From Mesorhizobium norvegicum (GTDB lineage: Bacteria; Pseudomonadota; Alphaproteobacteria; Rhizobiales; Rhizobiaceae), in assembly GCF_004919685.1 (NCBI RefSeq), contig NZ_SMYZ01000011.1, forward strand, positions 1 to 47,404: 47,404 nt of DNA. The letters run 5' to 3'. Each line of letters begins with the position of its first letter. Position 1 is the stretch's first letter. Both the position numbers and the translations under genes were made by a program. The notes under the pieces were generated by a model, which was given only the letters and a program-made list of their open reading frames with translations, did no database searches and was not told the DNA's origin. Shown here in pieces: positions 21,120 through 29,285 of the stretch.

Positions 21120-22384
21120 AAAGAGCCAGCCTGTGCAAATTTGTGGAGTCCATCGCAATACGAATTGTCCCTGGTCTGCTCAATATAGTGACTCTGCTAT
21201 ACATTGGCAGGCAGCTGGAAGTCGGCCAATATGGTATTTTCAGCACGACGATTGCGACAGTTTCATTTGTTTCGACGCTTGTTTTTGGAGTTGCAACCTA
21301 TTCCATAATGCCGGTTTCTGCAAAAATGCATGCGGAAGGATTGGGTAGAGAGTACGTATCGTCTATTCTGGCCGCCCTGTCTGTTTTGACCTTGTTTGTT
21401 GTTCTGGCCGGATTGATGCTGGCGTGGTTCGGATTTGGCAATGTCGTTGCCGCAACCATCATCGTTTCATTCGGCTTGCACACCGCACTTCAAGAGATCC
21501 TGAGGTCTCAGCTGCGTTTGTGGGCATACGGTTGGTCGGCGATTGGCCAGGCTGTTGCATACCTAGCGGGAGCCATAGTCCTGCTTGTCGGAGATGCGAA
21601 AGTAGGCTCCGCCCTTACAGCCTTTTCGCTCAGCTACTTCGCCGGAGCGCTGATTTCATTTGCTTTCCTGGGGCCGATGAATCTGAGGCGGCCTCGCCTT
21701 TCCTATCTTGGCGGGTCGCTGGCCACGGGCTGGGGATTTGTGTTGAGCAATCTGGCCGAGAGCGGCGTGTTTGTCGGCATTCGATACATCATTTTGATGT
21801 TTGGCTCTCAGACCCATCTCGGCGTCTTCTCGTTTTGTGTCGATCTTTCGCAACGCTCGGTCGGCTTCTTCATGAATGCGGCCAGCTTCGTCTTCGTGCC
21901 GCGGGCATTTCTCAGTGCCGCAAATGGAAACATCAGGGAGTTTCGGCGCGGATTGTTCGAAGGGGCGGCCATCGCGCTGATTTTTGCGGTCGCGTCTGCC
22001 GCGGGGATAATTGGTCTGTTTTTGTCCGGCTATGCGTCCGGATGGCTGGGGAGGTCATTTGATCCAGCGGTCTTTGCGGTCGTTTCTTGCGCCGTCCTGA
22101 TAAACAGGACGAAGAAGGTGGTCATCGATCCGTTCGCGCTCCGCTCGAATAACGCAATGACGCTGACCTATTCTTACGCGATAGGAGCATTGGCTTGCTG
22201 CTGTTTGGCGGCATTGAGCCTTTGGTGGCGGCTGCCGTTTGGCAGCGAAATGGCATTTCTGTCCGCATATGTCATAGCCGCGGCTTGTTCGTTTTTCGCG
22301 TTGAGGAGCGTGATTGCGGACAACGGGCCGGATGCAACACAGCGAGCCTTTTCGATGGCCGGGTCGGATGCCGGGAATGAATGA
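21116..22384 (+). CDS. Wzx-type polysaccharide flippase
   Basis: This 422-residue protein is almost wholly hydrophobic, with about 12 membrane helices separated by short loops, the plan of Wzx/MATE-like oligosaccharide flippases. It opens with a lipid-carrier-transporter-like start (SIAIRIVPGLLNIVTLLYIGRQLEVGQ, with GQYGIFS) and has conserved positive residues within helices (for example LSQRSVGFF). It would flip the lipid-linked repeat unit to the periplasmic side. The gene overlaps both neighbours (ATGA with GT2; 8 bases or more with the next methyltransferase), showing a compact operon. The DNA is AT-richer than the sugar-nucleotide genes, usual for flippase and transferase genes. Confidence 0.9.
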   Translation: MKRASLCKFVESIAIRIVPGLLNIVTLLYIGRQLEVGQYGIFSTTIATVSFVSTLVFGVATYSIMPVSAKMHAEGLGREYVSSILAALSVLTLFVVLAGLMLAWFGFGNVVAATIIVSFGLHTALQEILRSQLRLWAYGWSAIGQAVAYLAGAIVLLVGDAKVGSALTAFSLSYFAGALISFAFLGPMNLRRPRLSYLGGSLATGWGFVLSNLAESGVFVGIRYIILMFGSQTHLGVFSFCVDLSQRSVGFFMNAASFVFVPRAFLSAANGNIREFRRGLFEGAAIALIFAVASAAGIIGLFLSGYASGWLGRSFDPAVFAVVSCAVLINRTKKVVIDPFALRSNNAMTLTYSYAIGALACCCLAALSLWWRLPFGSEMAFLSAYVIAAACSFFALRSVIADNGPDATQRAFSMAGSDAGNE

Positions 22385-23153
22385 GAAAAAAGCATTCTAT
22401 GACGAGAAGAACAGCCGCATCGTCCATGTCGGCACGATAGCCGACGACGACTATTGGGATTCCCACTGGGCCGAAGGGATCGTCTTGAGGCCGGATCGCT
22501 TTGTCGTCGAAACGACCAAACAATATCTGACAGGGCCGGCGAAGGTCCTGGACGCCGGATGTGGCCTGGCCAATACGGTCTATGGCCTGCATCAGGCAGG
22601 CTTTTCCGCCCATGGAATCGACTTTGCGCAGAAGACCGTGGGGATGGTGAATCGCGCCGCGCCGCATTTGCAGGTGACGGTTGGAGATGTTCGGGCAACA
22701 GGCTTCGCGGACGAATTCTTCGATGGAGTGTGGTCTCTCGGAGTGATCGAGCACTTCTTCGACGGGTATGACGAGATCGTATTGGAGATGCGGCGCATCA
22801 TCCGATCGGGAGGGATTGCCTTCGTGACGGTGCCGAGCATTTCTCCGCTCAGAAGATTGAAGGCCAGAATGGGTCTTTATCCCAGGTTTTCAGGCGAACA
22901 GGCCGGATTTTACCAGTTCGTCCTTGAGCCCTCTTCGATTGTGTCCAGGTTCGAACAGCACGGCTTCAAGCTTCTGGAGTCGCGGCCAAGGGGCGGCTTC
23001 AAGGGGTTGAAGGACGAGACATTTTTCGCCAGGCCGATGCAGGCCTGGTACGACAGCAGCAACGGCGTCCTGAGGGGTTTGCGGGCTGCCGCCGATCGAT
23101 TGCTCGGTCCATTTTCGCATCATACGCGGCTCTATGTGTTCCATAGGGTATAG
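22377..23153 (+). CDS. SAM-dependent methyltransferase (class I)
   Basis: This is a 258-residue class I methyltransferase. Motif I is VLDAGCGLANTVYGL near residue 60, followed by GIDFAQKTV (motif after strand 2), VGDVRATGF, and WSLGVIEHFFDGYDEIVLEMRRI with SGGIAFVTVP, typical of the methyltransferase-11 fold. It probably O-methylates a sugar of the repeat unit or its precursor (inference from context). ATG at 22377 is chosen; ATG at 22368 is in frame and equally possible. Either overlaps the flippase end. A second methyltransferase gene follows after 5 bases. Confidence 0.85.
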   Translation: MNEKKAFYDEKNSRIVHVGTIADDDYWDSHWAEGIVLRPDRFVVETTKQYLTGPAKVLDAGCGLANTVYGLHQAGFSAHGIDFAQKTVGMVNRAAPHLQVTVGDVRATGFADEFFDGVWSLGVIEHFFDGYDEIVLEMRRIIRSGGIAFVTVPSISPLRRLKARMGLYPRFSGEQAGFYQFVLEPSSIVSRFEQHGFKLLESRPRGGFKGLKDETFFARPMQAWYDSSNGVLRGLRAAADRLLGPFSHHTRLYVFHRV

Positions 23154-23158
23154 CGCGA

Positions 23159-23968
23159 ATGTTGAGCGCGAATGGGCACAGATCGGCGAACGAAATTAAC
23201 GGTGAAGCAGTGTCGATATTGCGAAAGTTTGTTCGCGCGAATGTGGCCATGTCCGAGTTCCTCGACAAGGCTCTGCCGTTGCGCCTTCGCATCGACGGCA
23301 ACCTGACCTTTGCGACGGAGATAGCACCTCCCTTACTTACCCCAAACGCGCGGGTTTACGATCTTGGCGGGGGTGCCAGGCCATTCGTCAGCCTCTCGGA
23401 GAAGCGGCGCCTGAGGCTTTTTGTCGTCGGGCTCGACCTGGACGCGGAAGAGTTGTCGAAAGCGCCGCGCGGAATATACGACGAAGAGATTGAAGCGGAC
23501 CTTACCTCGTTTGAGGGGAGGGGCGATGCTGACCTCGTCATTTGTCAGGCGACGCTCGAACACGTCCGTGACGGTGAGGGTGCCTTGCGTGGCATTGCCA
23601 GTTGCGTGAAGCCGGGAGGCGTGGTTGCCATTTTCTCGCCCTCGCGCAACGCTGCCTTCGCCAGGTTAAATCGGGCCCTGCCGGAGGGGCTTAAGCGACG
23701 GCTGCTTTTTGCGATCTATCCCGAAAAGGGCATGGGTCATGACGGGTTTCCGGCTTTCTACGACAAGTGCTTGCCCAGTGACGTCGAAACAATCGCAAAA
23801 CGGAACGGCCTGGAGCTCATCGAGCGCCGCCTGTTCTGGAAGAGTTCCTATTTCTATTTTTTCGTGCCGACCTTTCTCACCTGGCGCATCTGGCTAGGCG
23901 TTTCGGCCCTGGTTCTCGGCAAGGATGCTGCCGAGACCTACGCCTATGTCTTTCGGCGAAAACAGTGA
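23159..23968 (+). CDS. SAM-dependent methyltransferase (class I), second copy type
   Basis: This 269-residue protein has a degenerate motif I, VYDLGGGARPFVSLSEK, near residue 66, then VVGLDLDAEEL, DLVICQATLEHVRDGEGALRG and CVKPGGVVAIFSPS, the strand order of class I methyltransferases. The C-terminus has a hydrophobic segment (YFYFFVPTFLTWRIWLGV) that may touch the membrane. It is not closely similar to the preceding methyltransferase, so it is not a simple duplication. The target is probably a sugar or lipid-linked intermediate. ATG at 23159 lies 5 bases after the previous stop. The end abuts the next glycosyltransferase. Confidence 0.82.
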   Translation: MLSANGHRSANEINGEAVSILRKFVRANVAMSEFLDKALPLRLRIDGNLTFATEIAPPLLTPNARVYDLGGGARPFVSLSEKRRLRLFVVGLDLDAEELSKAPRGIYDEEIEADLTSFEGRGDADLVICQATLEHVRDGEGALRGIASCVKPGGVVAIFSPSRNAAFARLNRALPEGLKRRLLFAIYPEKGMGHDGFPAFYDKCLPSDVETIAKRNGLELIERRLFWKSSYFYFFVPTFLTWRIWLGVSALVLGKDAAETYAYVFRRKQ

Positions 23969-23981
23969 ATCGCTGCGGCTC

Positions 23982-25103
23982 ATGAAAAGGAAGCTCGCGC
24001 TGATCGCCATTCCGCTCGACGTCAGAGGTGGGGCTGAAACCATCCTGAAACTGGTTGCGCGTGCGCTTGCGAGCCGGCCCGACTGGGACGTCGAAATCGG
24101 TATCCTGGGTGGCCAGGCGGCGGGGGAAGCCGGTGGATCATACCAGGATGGAATTCGGCGCAGTTACGGCTTTGGCGGCGGCAAGGCCATGAGCGAGTTC
24201 TTGCTCGCCCCACGGCTGATCCGGCATCGGTACGATTTGGTTTTCTCAAGCCACACGCGGGTGAATTCGTTCCTGGCTGCCGCCCGAAGTGTTGGAGTTC
24301 TTCGAAGCCGCAGGCTGGTCGCTCGCGAGTCCACGGTACTTCTGGATCGCTTCAAAGGCCCTCGCGCACTGGCTTACAGGGCACTCTACGCCGCCTATGG
24401 CGGCCAGGACATGGTTGTCGCGCAAACGGGCTACATGAATGAACGCCTGCGTGACGTGTTGCCCCGGCGTGCCATTGCTAAATTGCGTACTTTGCCCAAT
24501 CCGGTCGATGAAGATCTCATCATCAAAATGTCCGCCGAGACATTGTCGGAGAGCGACGCGCAGGTATTTTCCCGCCGTCCGCAGATCGTCTGGTGCGGCC
24601 GGCTGATTGAGGTGAAACGCCCGATTATAGCGGTTGATGTGCTCGCCGAAGTCAGACGAAGGACCGGCGAAGATTATGAGCTTACCATGGTTGGCTCCGG
24701 GCCCATGGAATCGGAATTGAGAGCCTACGCCGGCAAGCTTGACCTGGCCCCTCGTGTAAATCTGCTCGGCCAGAGAGACAATCCATTTCCGCTGTTTCGC
24801 GCATCGCGCGCCGGCATGCTCACGTCGGCGACGGAGGGATTTCCAAACGTCCTTCTGGAAATGATGGCTTGCCGGGTTCCCGGCATCGTCACCACGCCCT
24901 GTGCGGGAGATCTGGACACGCTGTCCGGCCTGGAGATTTCAGCCGGCTTTGGCGCGTTCGAAATTGCGGATGCATTGTTGAAGGTCGTTCACGGCGGCGA
25001 TCGGTCGACCTTGTATGCAAAGACCTTGTCGGAAAGATCGCCCGGGCGATTTGCGGATATGCTGTTGGGAGCGCCTTCGCCATATCCGGGCGGGCAGAGA
25101 TGA
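23982..25103 (+). CDS. Glycosyltransferase family 4
   Basis: This 373-residue GT-B enzyme has an N-terminal domain with DVRGGAETILKLVARAL (acceptor side) and a C-terminal domain holding IVWCGRLIEVKRPIIAVDVL, LTMVGSGPMESELRAYA, NLLGQRDNPFPLFRAS, and TSATEGFPNVLLEMMACRVPGIVT, the EX7E region of family 4. It transfers a sugar from a nucleotide donor to the lipid-linked glycan with retained anomeric configuration. The start is uncertain: ATG 23982 leaves a 13-base gap, whereas ATG 23946 would overlap the previous gene. The stop overlaps the next start (ATGA), so the two GT4 genes are coupled. Confidence 0.88.
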   Translation: MKRKLALIAIPLDVRGGAETILKLVARALASRPDWDVEIGILGGQAAGEAGGSYQDGIRRSYGFGGGKAMSEFLLAPRLIRHRYDLVFSSHTRVNSFLAAARSVGVLRSRRLVARESTVLLDRFKGPRALAYRALYAAYGGQDMVVAQTGYMNERLRDVLPRRAIAKLRTLPNPVDEDLIIKMSAETLSESDAQVFSRRPQIVWCGRLIEVKRPIIAVDVLAEVRRRTGEDYELTMVGSGPMESELRAYAGKLDLAPRVNLLGQRDNPFPLFRASRAGMLTSATEGFPNVLLEMMACRVPGIVTTPCAGDLDTLSGLEISAGFGAFEIADALLKVVHGGDRSTLYAKTLSERSPGRFADMLLGAPSPYPGGQR

Positions 25104-26242
25104 TGCCCGCGGTTCGCAACACCATTGTCATTTCGATAAACACGTCCTGGAACGTCTTCAATTTCCGCAAGGGTCTGATCGAGGCGTTACGGAGCCATGG
25201 CCATGACGTCGTCATCATGGCGCCGAGAGACGAGTATTCTTCGCTGATAGCGGCCATGGGCTGCCGCTATGTCGAACTCGAAATGGACAATTCCGGCACA
25301 TCGCCGTTGCGGGACATGGTGCTTCTGTGGCGCTACTGGCGTCTCTTGCGGCGTGAGAGACCGTTGGCGTTTGTCGGCTTCACGATCAAGCCCAATGTGT
25401 TCGGCTCCATCGCGGCCAATCTGAATGGCATTGCGGTCATCAACAACATTTCCGGGCTGGGGACGGCATTCGTCCGCGGTGGTCTGCTGCTCAGAATTGC
25501 CAAGGCCTTGTATCGGGTGGCGCTGGCCCGTTCCAAAATGGTTTTCTTTCAGAATGACGATGACCGGATGCTGTTCGTCGATGCGCATCTGGTTCGCGAG
25601 GAGCAGACCGGGCTTTTGCCTGGCTCCGGCATCGACCTCGTGCGTTTTGCCCCGCCGTCCGAAACGTGCACCCGGTCCGATGCGATTGTGTTTCTTCTCG
25701 TGGCCCGGCTTCTCTGGGACAAGGGCGTCGGCGAGTTCATCGAGGCGGCCCGTCTGGTCCGCCAAGGGGTGCCCGGGGTGCGTTTCCAACTGCTCGGCTT
25801 TCTTGATGTCGAAAACCGGACCGCGGTCAGCCGTGAGCAGGTGGAAAAATGGGTCGGCGAGGGATTGGTCGAATATCTCGGCGCCACCGACGATGTGCGG
25901 CCTTTCCTGAGTGCTGCCGATTGTGTCGTCTTGCCTTCCTACAGGGAGGGAACGCCGCGCTCGCTGCTCGAGGCGGCTGCCATGAGCAAGCCGCTGATCG
26001 CGACCGACGTGCCCGGATGCAGGGAGGTGGTGGACCACGCCGTCAACGGCTTCCTGTGCAAGGTGAGAGACCCTGATGATCTGGCAAGCATGATGATCGA
26101 GTTTGCGATGATGGATGATGCATCCAGGGCCAGGATGGGAGCGCAGAGCAGAAACAAGGTCGAGCGGCAATTTTCCGAAACGATCGTCATCGAGAAGTAC
26201 ATGCAGCAGATAGAGAAGCTGGGTGGCCTCGCGGCGAAATGA
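25100..26242 (+). CDS. Glycosyltransferase family 4 (PglA/WfaP-like)
   Basis: This 380-residue GT-B enzyme starts NTIVISINTSWNVFNFRKGL, the acceptor-domain opening of many undecaprenyl-linked HexNAc transferases. It carries INNISGLGTAF, FFQNDDDRMLF, LLPGSGIDLVRFAP (the domain junction), LVARLLWDKGVGEFIEAA, and LPSYREGTPRSLLEAAAMSKPLIATDVPGCREVV, with the E-x7-E pair. These are typical of PglA-like enzymes that add the second sugar to the lipid carrier. ATG at 25100 is chosen for its ATGA overlap with the upstream stop; ATG at 25103 follows directly. The longer upstream frame is a shadow. Confidence 0.9.
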   Translation: MMPAVRNTIVISINTSWNVFNFRKGLIEALRSHGHDVVIMAPRDEYSSLIAAMGCRYVELEMDNSGTSPLRDMVLLWRYWRLLRRERPLAFVGFTIKPNVFGSIAANLNGIAVINNISGLGTAFVRGGLLLRIAKALYRVALARSKMVFFQNDDDRMLFVDAHLVREEQTGLLPGSGIDLVRFAPPSETCTRSDAIVFLLVARLLWDKGVGEFIEAARLVRQGVPGVRFQLLGFLDVENRTAVSREQVEKWVGEGLVEYLGATDDVRPFLSAADCVVLPSYREGTPRSLLEAAAMSKPLIATDVPGCREVVDHAVNGFLCKVRDPDDLASMMIEFAMMDDASRARMGAQSRNKVERQFSETIVIEKYMQQIEKLGGLAAK

Positions 26243-26734
26243 GTGAACGGGCCTCACGGGGGCGGACGGAGGACGGTCTTGTCAATCAGGAGTATAGCGT
26301 TCCTTGCAATATCAGCTGTTCTGTTCGGTGCCGGCTTTCTGGGCATCATCGTGATGCAGAGCGGCAGCCCGCCACCCGCGAGGCCAGCGGCAGCGCTCAA
26401 ACCGTTTGACGGCAAGCTCGCCATTCCCTCGATCGACGATCTCCGCGTCGGCGGTCGCAAGGTGCTGCTGTGCGGCGCGGCGTTTTCCAGGCCTCAGGCG
26501 ATGCGCGCCCTGGTGACGGAAGCCGCGCGCCGGGACTACCAGGGGCTTATCCTGACCTGCAAACCCGTCGGCGCCGGTACGCCTTGCGACGGCAAGATCG
26601 CTTCGAGGGTTGGCGATACCCTCGTTGTGCAGTGCTTGACGGCCGAGGGGGAAGACCTGGCCACCATGCTTACGCAGGGTGGAATCCTCTGCGGCCAGCC
26701 GGTTCAGGCCGGGGCAACGTACAAGCCTTGCTGA
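26243..26734 (+). CDS. Membrane-anchored protein with SNase-like remnant
   Basis: This 163-residue protein starts with GTG at 26243, directly after the glycosyltransferase stop. A membrane anchor or signal spans about residues 17-38. After a Pro/Ala-rich link, the domain from about residue 55 recalls the thermonuclease (SNase) fold: IDDLRVGGRKVLLCGAAF in place of the canonical DGDTL-plus-GIDAPE layout, then GDTLVVQCLTAEGEDLATMLTQGG. The catalytic Asp/Arg/Glu set of active nucleases is not evident, so any nuclease activity is doubtful. Five cysteines occur, suggesting disulfides in the periplasm. The family match is weak. Its place at the end of the first operon block suggests an accessory role in polysaccharide export (inference). 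Confidence 0.55.
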   Translation: MNGPHGGGRRTVLSIRSIAFLAISAVLFGAGFLGIIVMQSGSPPPARPAAALKPFDGKLAIPSIDDLRVGGRKVLLCGAAFSRPQAMRALVTEAARRDYQGLILTCKPVGAGTPCDGKIASRVGDTLVVQCLTAEGEDLATMLTQGGILCGQPVQAGATYKPC

Positions 26735-26811
26735 ACAGGTCGCCAGACGGCCCGGAGGCTCTTGCGGCGAAGTGAGTGGGTCTTGTCCTCAAGCTGGCCG
26801 GCTGCCCACAT

Positions 26812-26873
26812 TTGGGTATTTATGGGTCCTTTATTGGGTATCGTCGGTTCTTGAGGTCGGGTATTTTGGGTAT
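26812..26873 (+). promoter_or_regulatory. Phased TTGGGTAT repeats, candidate regulator-binding array
   Basis: TTGGGTAT occurs at 26812-26819, 26834-26841 and 26866-26873, with a near copy TCGGGTAT at 26857-26864. Further GGGT or CGGT cores (26824, 26845) fill the gaps, so cores recur roughly every 10-12 bases, on about one helix face. This suits cooperative binding of an activator or repressor upstream of the export genes. Confidence 0.5.
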
Positions 26874-26924
26874 ATCGAGGAAGATCTACGCTGAAAAATG
26901 TATCGATAATTCAATATATTAGGT

Positions 26925-26948
26925 GGGTTTGGCGAAAAGGGTTTGGCG
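26925..26948 (+). repeat. Direct repeat GGGTTTGGCG, two copies
   Basis: GGGTTTGGCG at 26925-26934 and 26939-26948, 14 bases centre to centre, in the same AT-rich gap. A second candidate protein-binding site. Confidence 0.4.
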
Positions 26949-27216
26949 CGCTCGGCTTGGTCAAATCTTATCGAGCCAGTCACCGCGGAAAGGAGATCTC
27001 GATTTTTTGCCCGACAATAAGAAACCTGTGACAGGTAGTCGAAAACTATTAATGAGATTTGGCTAAAGTACTGTGCTCGGACGGGCACGCATCGGCTTAA
27101 ATTGCCTCGCGCGCGCGAAACAGGTTGGAATTGTGGCCAAAAACTGGTACGCGCTGGTTTACTATCTTTGAATCGGTGCGTCTGAAGGTGGCGCAGCAAG
27201 AGGGGATCAAAGACAG

Positions 27217-27702
27217 ATGAAGCTTGTGCTTAAAACTGTGCTTGCCGTATTTGTTGCGTCACTCGGGTTAGGTTCAGTTTCATCGTTCGCCCAGGACGCC
27301 TCGTGCAGTTGCGTGACCGCCTATCAAGGCCCGGCAGCCCCGATCGGATCCATCCACTCCGCCGACGGCGACGTGATGGTGTCGCAGACGGCCGGCTATG
27401 GCCCGGCCAAGGCTGGAAACGCGCTCGATTTCGGCAGCCGTGTGGTGGTTGGCGCCGAGGGGACGGCTTCCATCCTGGTCGGCGGCTGTAACCTGGATGT
27501 GCCGGCCAATTCGAGCCTCAATATTTCCCGCCTCGGCAACAACATTTGCCTCAAGCTTGTTGGTTCCGAGCATACGGCCGCCATTCAGCCATCCGGTGGT
27601 GGCGGTGGGTTTGGTGCGCCGGAAGCGATTTTCGCCGGGGCGCTACTGACGTCTGGCGTGCTCGCGGCGACGCAGGATGACGACAACGGCGTCAGCCGCT
27701 GA
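27217..27702 (+). CDS. Secreted FecR-like protein A with acidic C-terminal tail
   Basis: This 161-residue protein has a clear signal peptide (cleavage after SSFA near residue 25), then a CSC motif. The beta-rich domain matches the FecR fold: PIGSIHSADGDVMVSQ, a DFGSRVVVGAEGTASILVGG turn, then CNLDVPANSSLNIS. Four cysteines (CSC, GGC, NIC) match those of the next gene and could form two disulfides. The last 30 residues are a Gly-rich stretch, a short hydrophobic helix (IFAGALLTSGVLAAT) and the tail QDDDNGVSR. The tail is shared with the neighbour, suggesting an anchoring or sorting signal. FecR-fold domains elsewhere bind signals or ligands in the periplasm. Function here is unknown. Start ATG 27217. 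Confidence 0.75.
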   Translation: MKLVLKTVLAVFVASLGLGSVSSFAQDASCSCVTAYQGPAAPIGSIHSADGDVMVSQTAGYGPAKAGNALDFGSRVVVGAEGTASILVGGCNLDVPANSSLNISRLGNNICLKLVGSEHTAAIQPSGGGGGFGAPEAIFAGALLTSGVLAATQDDDNGVSR

Positions 27703-27869
27703 CGGAGAGGGCAGCGGCGGTTGACGCTATGACGGTGGGCTTGCCTGGGCTGGACTGACCGGCACCGGGTCGGGTTTGATGAGTTCGTTAACCATATCGC
27801 TCTATTTCTTGGGGTGGAGCGGGTGTGATTCGTCCCAAGAGGGTGAGTTGCAGTTTTGGTGGGGTAAAA

Positions 27870-28355
27870 ATGGCGAGTCGTCATCGGTTCGGGGCTGTTT
27901 TCGCTTTTGTTGCAGGGGGCGTCCTGTTTGCCCCGCCCCAGGCTTTCGCTCAGCAAACCTGTTCCTGTCTCGCGACCGTGCCTGCGTCCGCCGGTGCGAT
28001 CGGTCGTCTTACGCAGGTCCAGGGTGATGTCCAGATGTCCCAGGCCAGCGGCTATGCGGGGGTGGGTACCGAGGCGCCGATATATTCCGGCGCGCGCATC
28101 ATGACCGGGGCGCAGGCGTCTGCTTCGCTGGCTGTCGGCACCAACTGCGCATTCGATATTCCGGCCAACGCCACGGTTAAAGTCGATCCTGTCGAAGGCG
28201 GCATGTGCGTTTCGCTCGATGTGCCAGCTGCGACGGTCGCGCCTGCCAACTCCGAGCCTGGCATGCTTCCGGTTCTCTTGGGGGGCGCCGCGGTTGGTGG
28301 CGCCGCGGCTCTTATTATCGGCCTGCAGAATGACGATGACGCCGTCAGCCGGTAG
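27870..28355 (+). CDS. Secreted FecR-like protein B, paralogue of A
   Basis: This 161-residue protein has the same length and plan as its neighbour: signal peptide (cleavage after QAFA), CSCLAT, AIGRLTQVQGDVQMSQASGY, SGARIMTGAQASASLAVGTN, CAFDIPANATVKV, and GGMCVSL. It ends with a hydrophobic helix (VLLGGAAVGGAAALIIGL) and QNDDDAVSR. The pair is a tandem duplication that has diverged strongly while keeping the four cysteines, the FecR core and the acidic tail. ATG at 27870 follows a GGTGGGG ribosome site; GTG 27825 is in frame but lacks support. It is followed by the CpsB-type phosphatase, so it opens the export block. Function is unknown. Confidence 0.75.
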   Translation: MASRHRFGAVFAFVAGGVLFAPPQAFAQQTCSCLATVPASAGAIGRLTQVQGDVQMSQASGYAGVGTEAPIYSGARIMTGAQASASLAVGTNCAFDIPANATVKVDPVEGGMCVSLDVPAATVAPANSEPGMLPVLLGGAAVGGAAALIIGLQNDDDAVSR

Positions 28356-28475
28356 TCGAGAGCCGATGCCCGCTGTTTTGCGTAGATTTGTCAAATGCGT
28401 CATTCGCCTTCATGCGGATGCCGCATCTGTGTTTTGTCGAGGCGAGGCCTTGCCTCCGCACAGTCAGAAACGCCA

Positions 28476-29285
28476 ATGATCGACCTGCATTCACATATCT
28501 TGCCCGGCCTCGACGATGGTTCCCCCAGCCTCGCCGAGTCGCTCGAGATGGCGCGGCTGGCAGTGGCCGACGGCACGACGCATATGGCATGCACGCCGCA
28601 TGTAATGCCTGGCGTCTATAAGAACGCCACGCAGAACATTGCCGAGGCAGTTCAGGCGCTGGAACTGGAGCTTCGGCGCGCTGCCATACCGCTTAGCCTG
28701 TACGTCGGCGCCGATATTCATATCGCGCCTGATCTCCCCGATCGACTTATGCTTGGCACCGTGCCGACCTTGAACGGATCCCGCTATTTCCTGTTCGAGC
28801 CGCCACATCACATCCTGCCGCCACGGCTGGAAGACCTCGCCACCCGTCTCATCAATGCCGGCTTCGTGCCGATCCTCACCCATCCGGAACGGTTGACCTG
28901 GGTCAAGGCAAATTACGACGTCGTCGAGAGGCTAAATGCGCTGGGTTGCCTTATCCAGTTGACGGCTGATTCGGTGATAGGCGCATTCGGACGTACGGCG
29001 CTCTACTTCTCGGAAAAGCTGCTCGATGAGGGCAGGGTGGACATTATCGCTTCGGATACGCATGGCGCCGGCCGGCGCCGCCCCGGGCTTTCGCAGGCGG
29101 TTGTCGCCATCGCGAACCGGTGTGGGGAGGATGAGGCTTACAATATGGCGGTGAAACGCCCGGACGCGATATTACGGGACCAGCCGTTCGTGCCCGTTGG
29201 AAAGCACAGTGCGAGAAAGTCGGGTGTCAGCGGCGTGAGCCGTTTCGGCGGATTTGGCCGGCTGTTCAAGAGCGGGTCTCTGTGA
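28476..29285 (+). CDS. CpsB/YwqE-type protein-tyrosine phosphatase (PHP fold)
   Basis: This 269-residue enzyme has the metal-binding PHP motif HSHILPGLDDG at residues 5-15, then ACTPHV, HPERLTW and SDTHGAG, the ligand set of the polymerase-and-histidinol-phosphatase fold. CpsB/YwqE enzymes dephosphorylate Wzc-type tyrosine kinases, which sets polymer length and export. Its kinase partner lies two genes downstream in the same block. The start ATG at 28476 begins MIDLHSH, the conserved opening; the longer frame upstream is not conserved. The last 40 residues are basic and Gly/Ser-rich, longer than in many homologues. The stop overlaps the next start by one base. Confidence 0.92.
   Translation: MIDLHSHILPGLDDGSPSLAESLEMARLAVADGTTHMACTPHVMPGVYKNATQNIAEAVQALELELRRAAIPLSLYVGADIHIAPDLPDRLMLGTVPTLNGSRYFLFEPPHHILPPRLEDLATRLINAGFVPILTHPERLTWVKANYDVVERLNALGCLIQLTADSVIGAFGRTALYFSEKLLDEGRVDIIASDTHGAGRRRPGLSQAVVAIANRCGEDEAYNMAVKRPDAILRDQPFVPVGKHSARKSGVSGVSRFGGFGRLFKSGSL

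Larger units (their letters stand above)
26735..27216. other. AT-rich regulatory gap in the polysaccharide locus
   Basis: This 482-base stretch has no gene I can support; a minus-strand frame at 26831-27199 shows no family features. It is much more AT-rich than the surrounding genes. It holds phased GGGT repeats (26812-26873), a direct repeat (26925-26934 and 26939-26948), and a short palindrome TCGCGCGCGCGA (27107-27118). It precedes the second transcription block and likely contains its promoter. Confidence 0.55.

Noticed and set aside
27107..27118. TCGCGCGCGCGA palindrome
   Set aside because: A short alternating CG run is expected in GC-rich DNA; there is no second copy or spacing that suggests a site.
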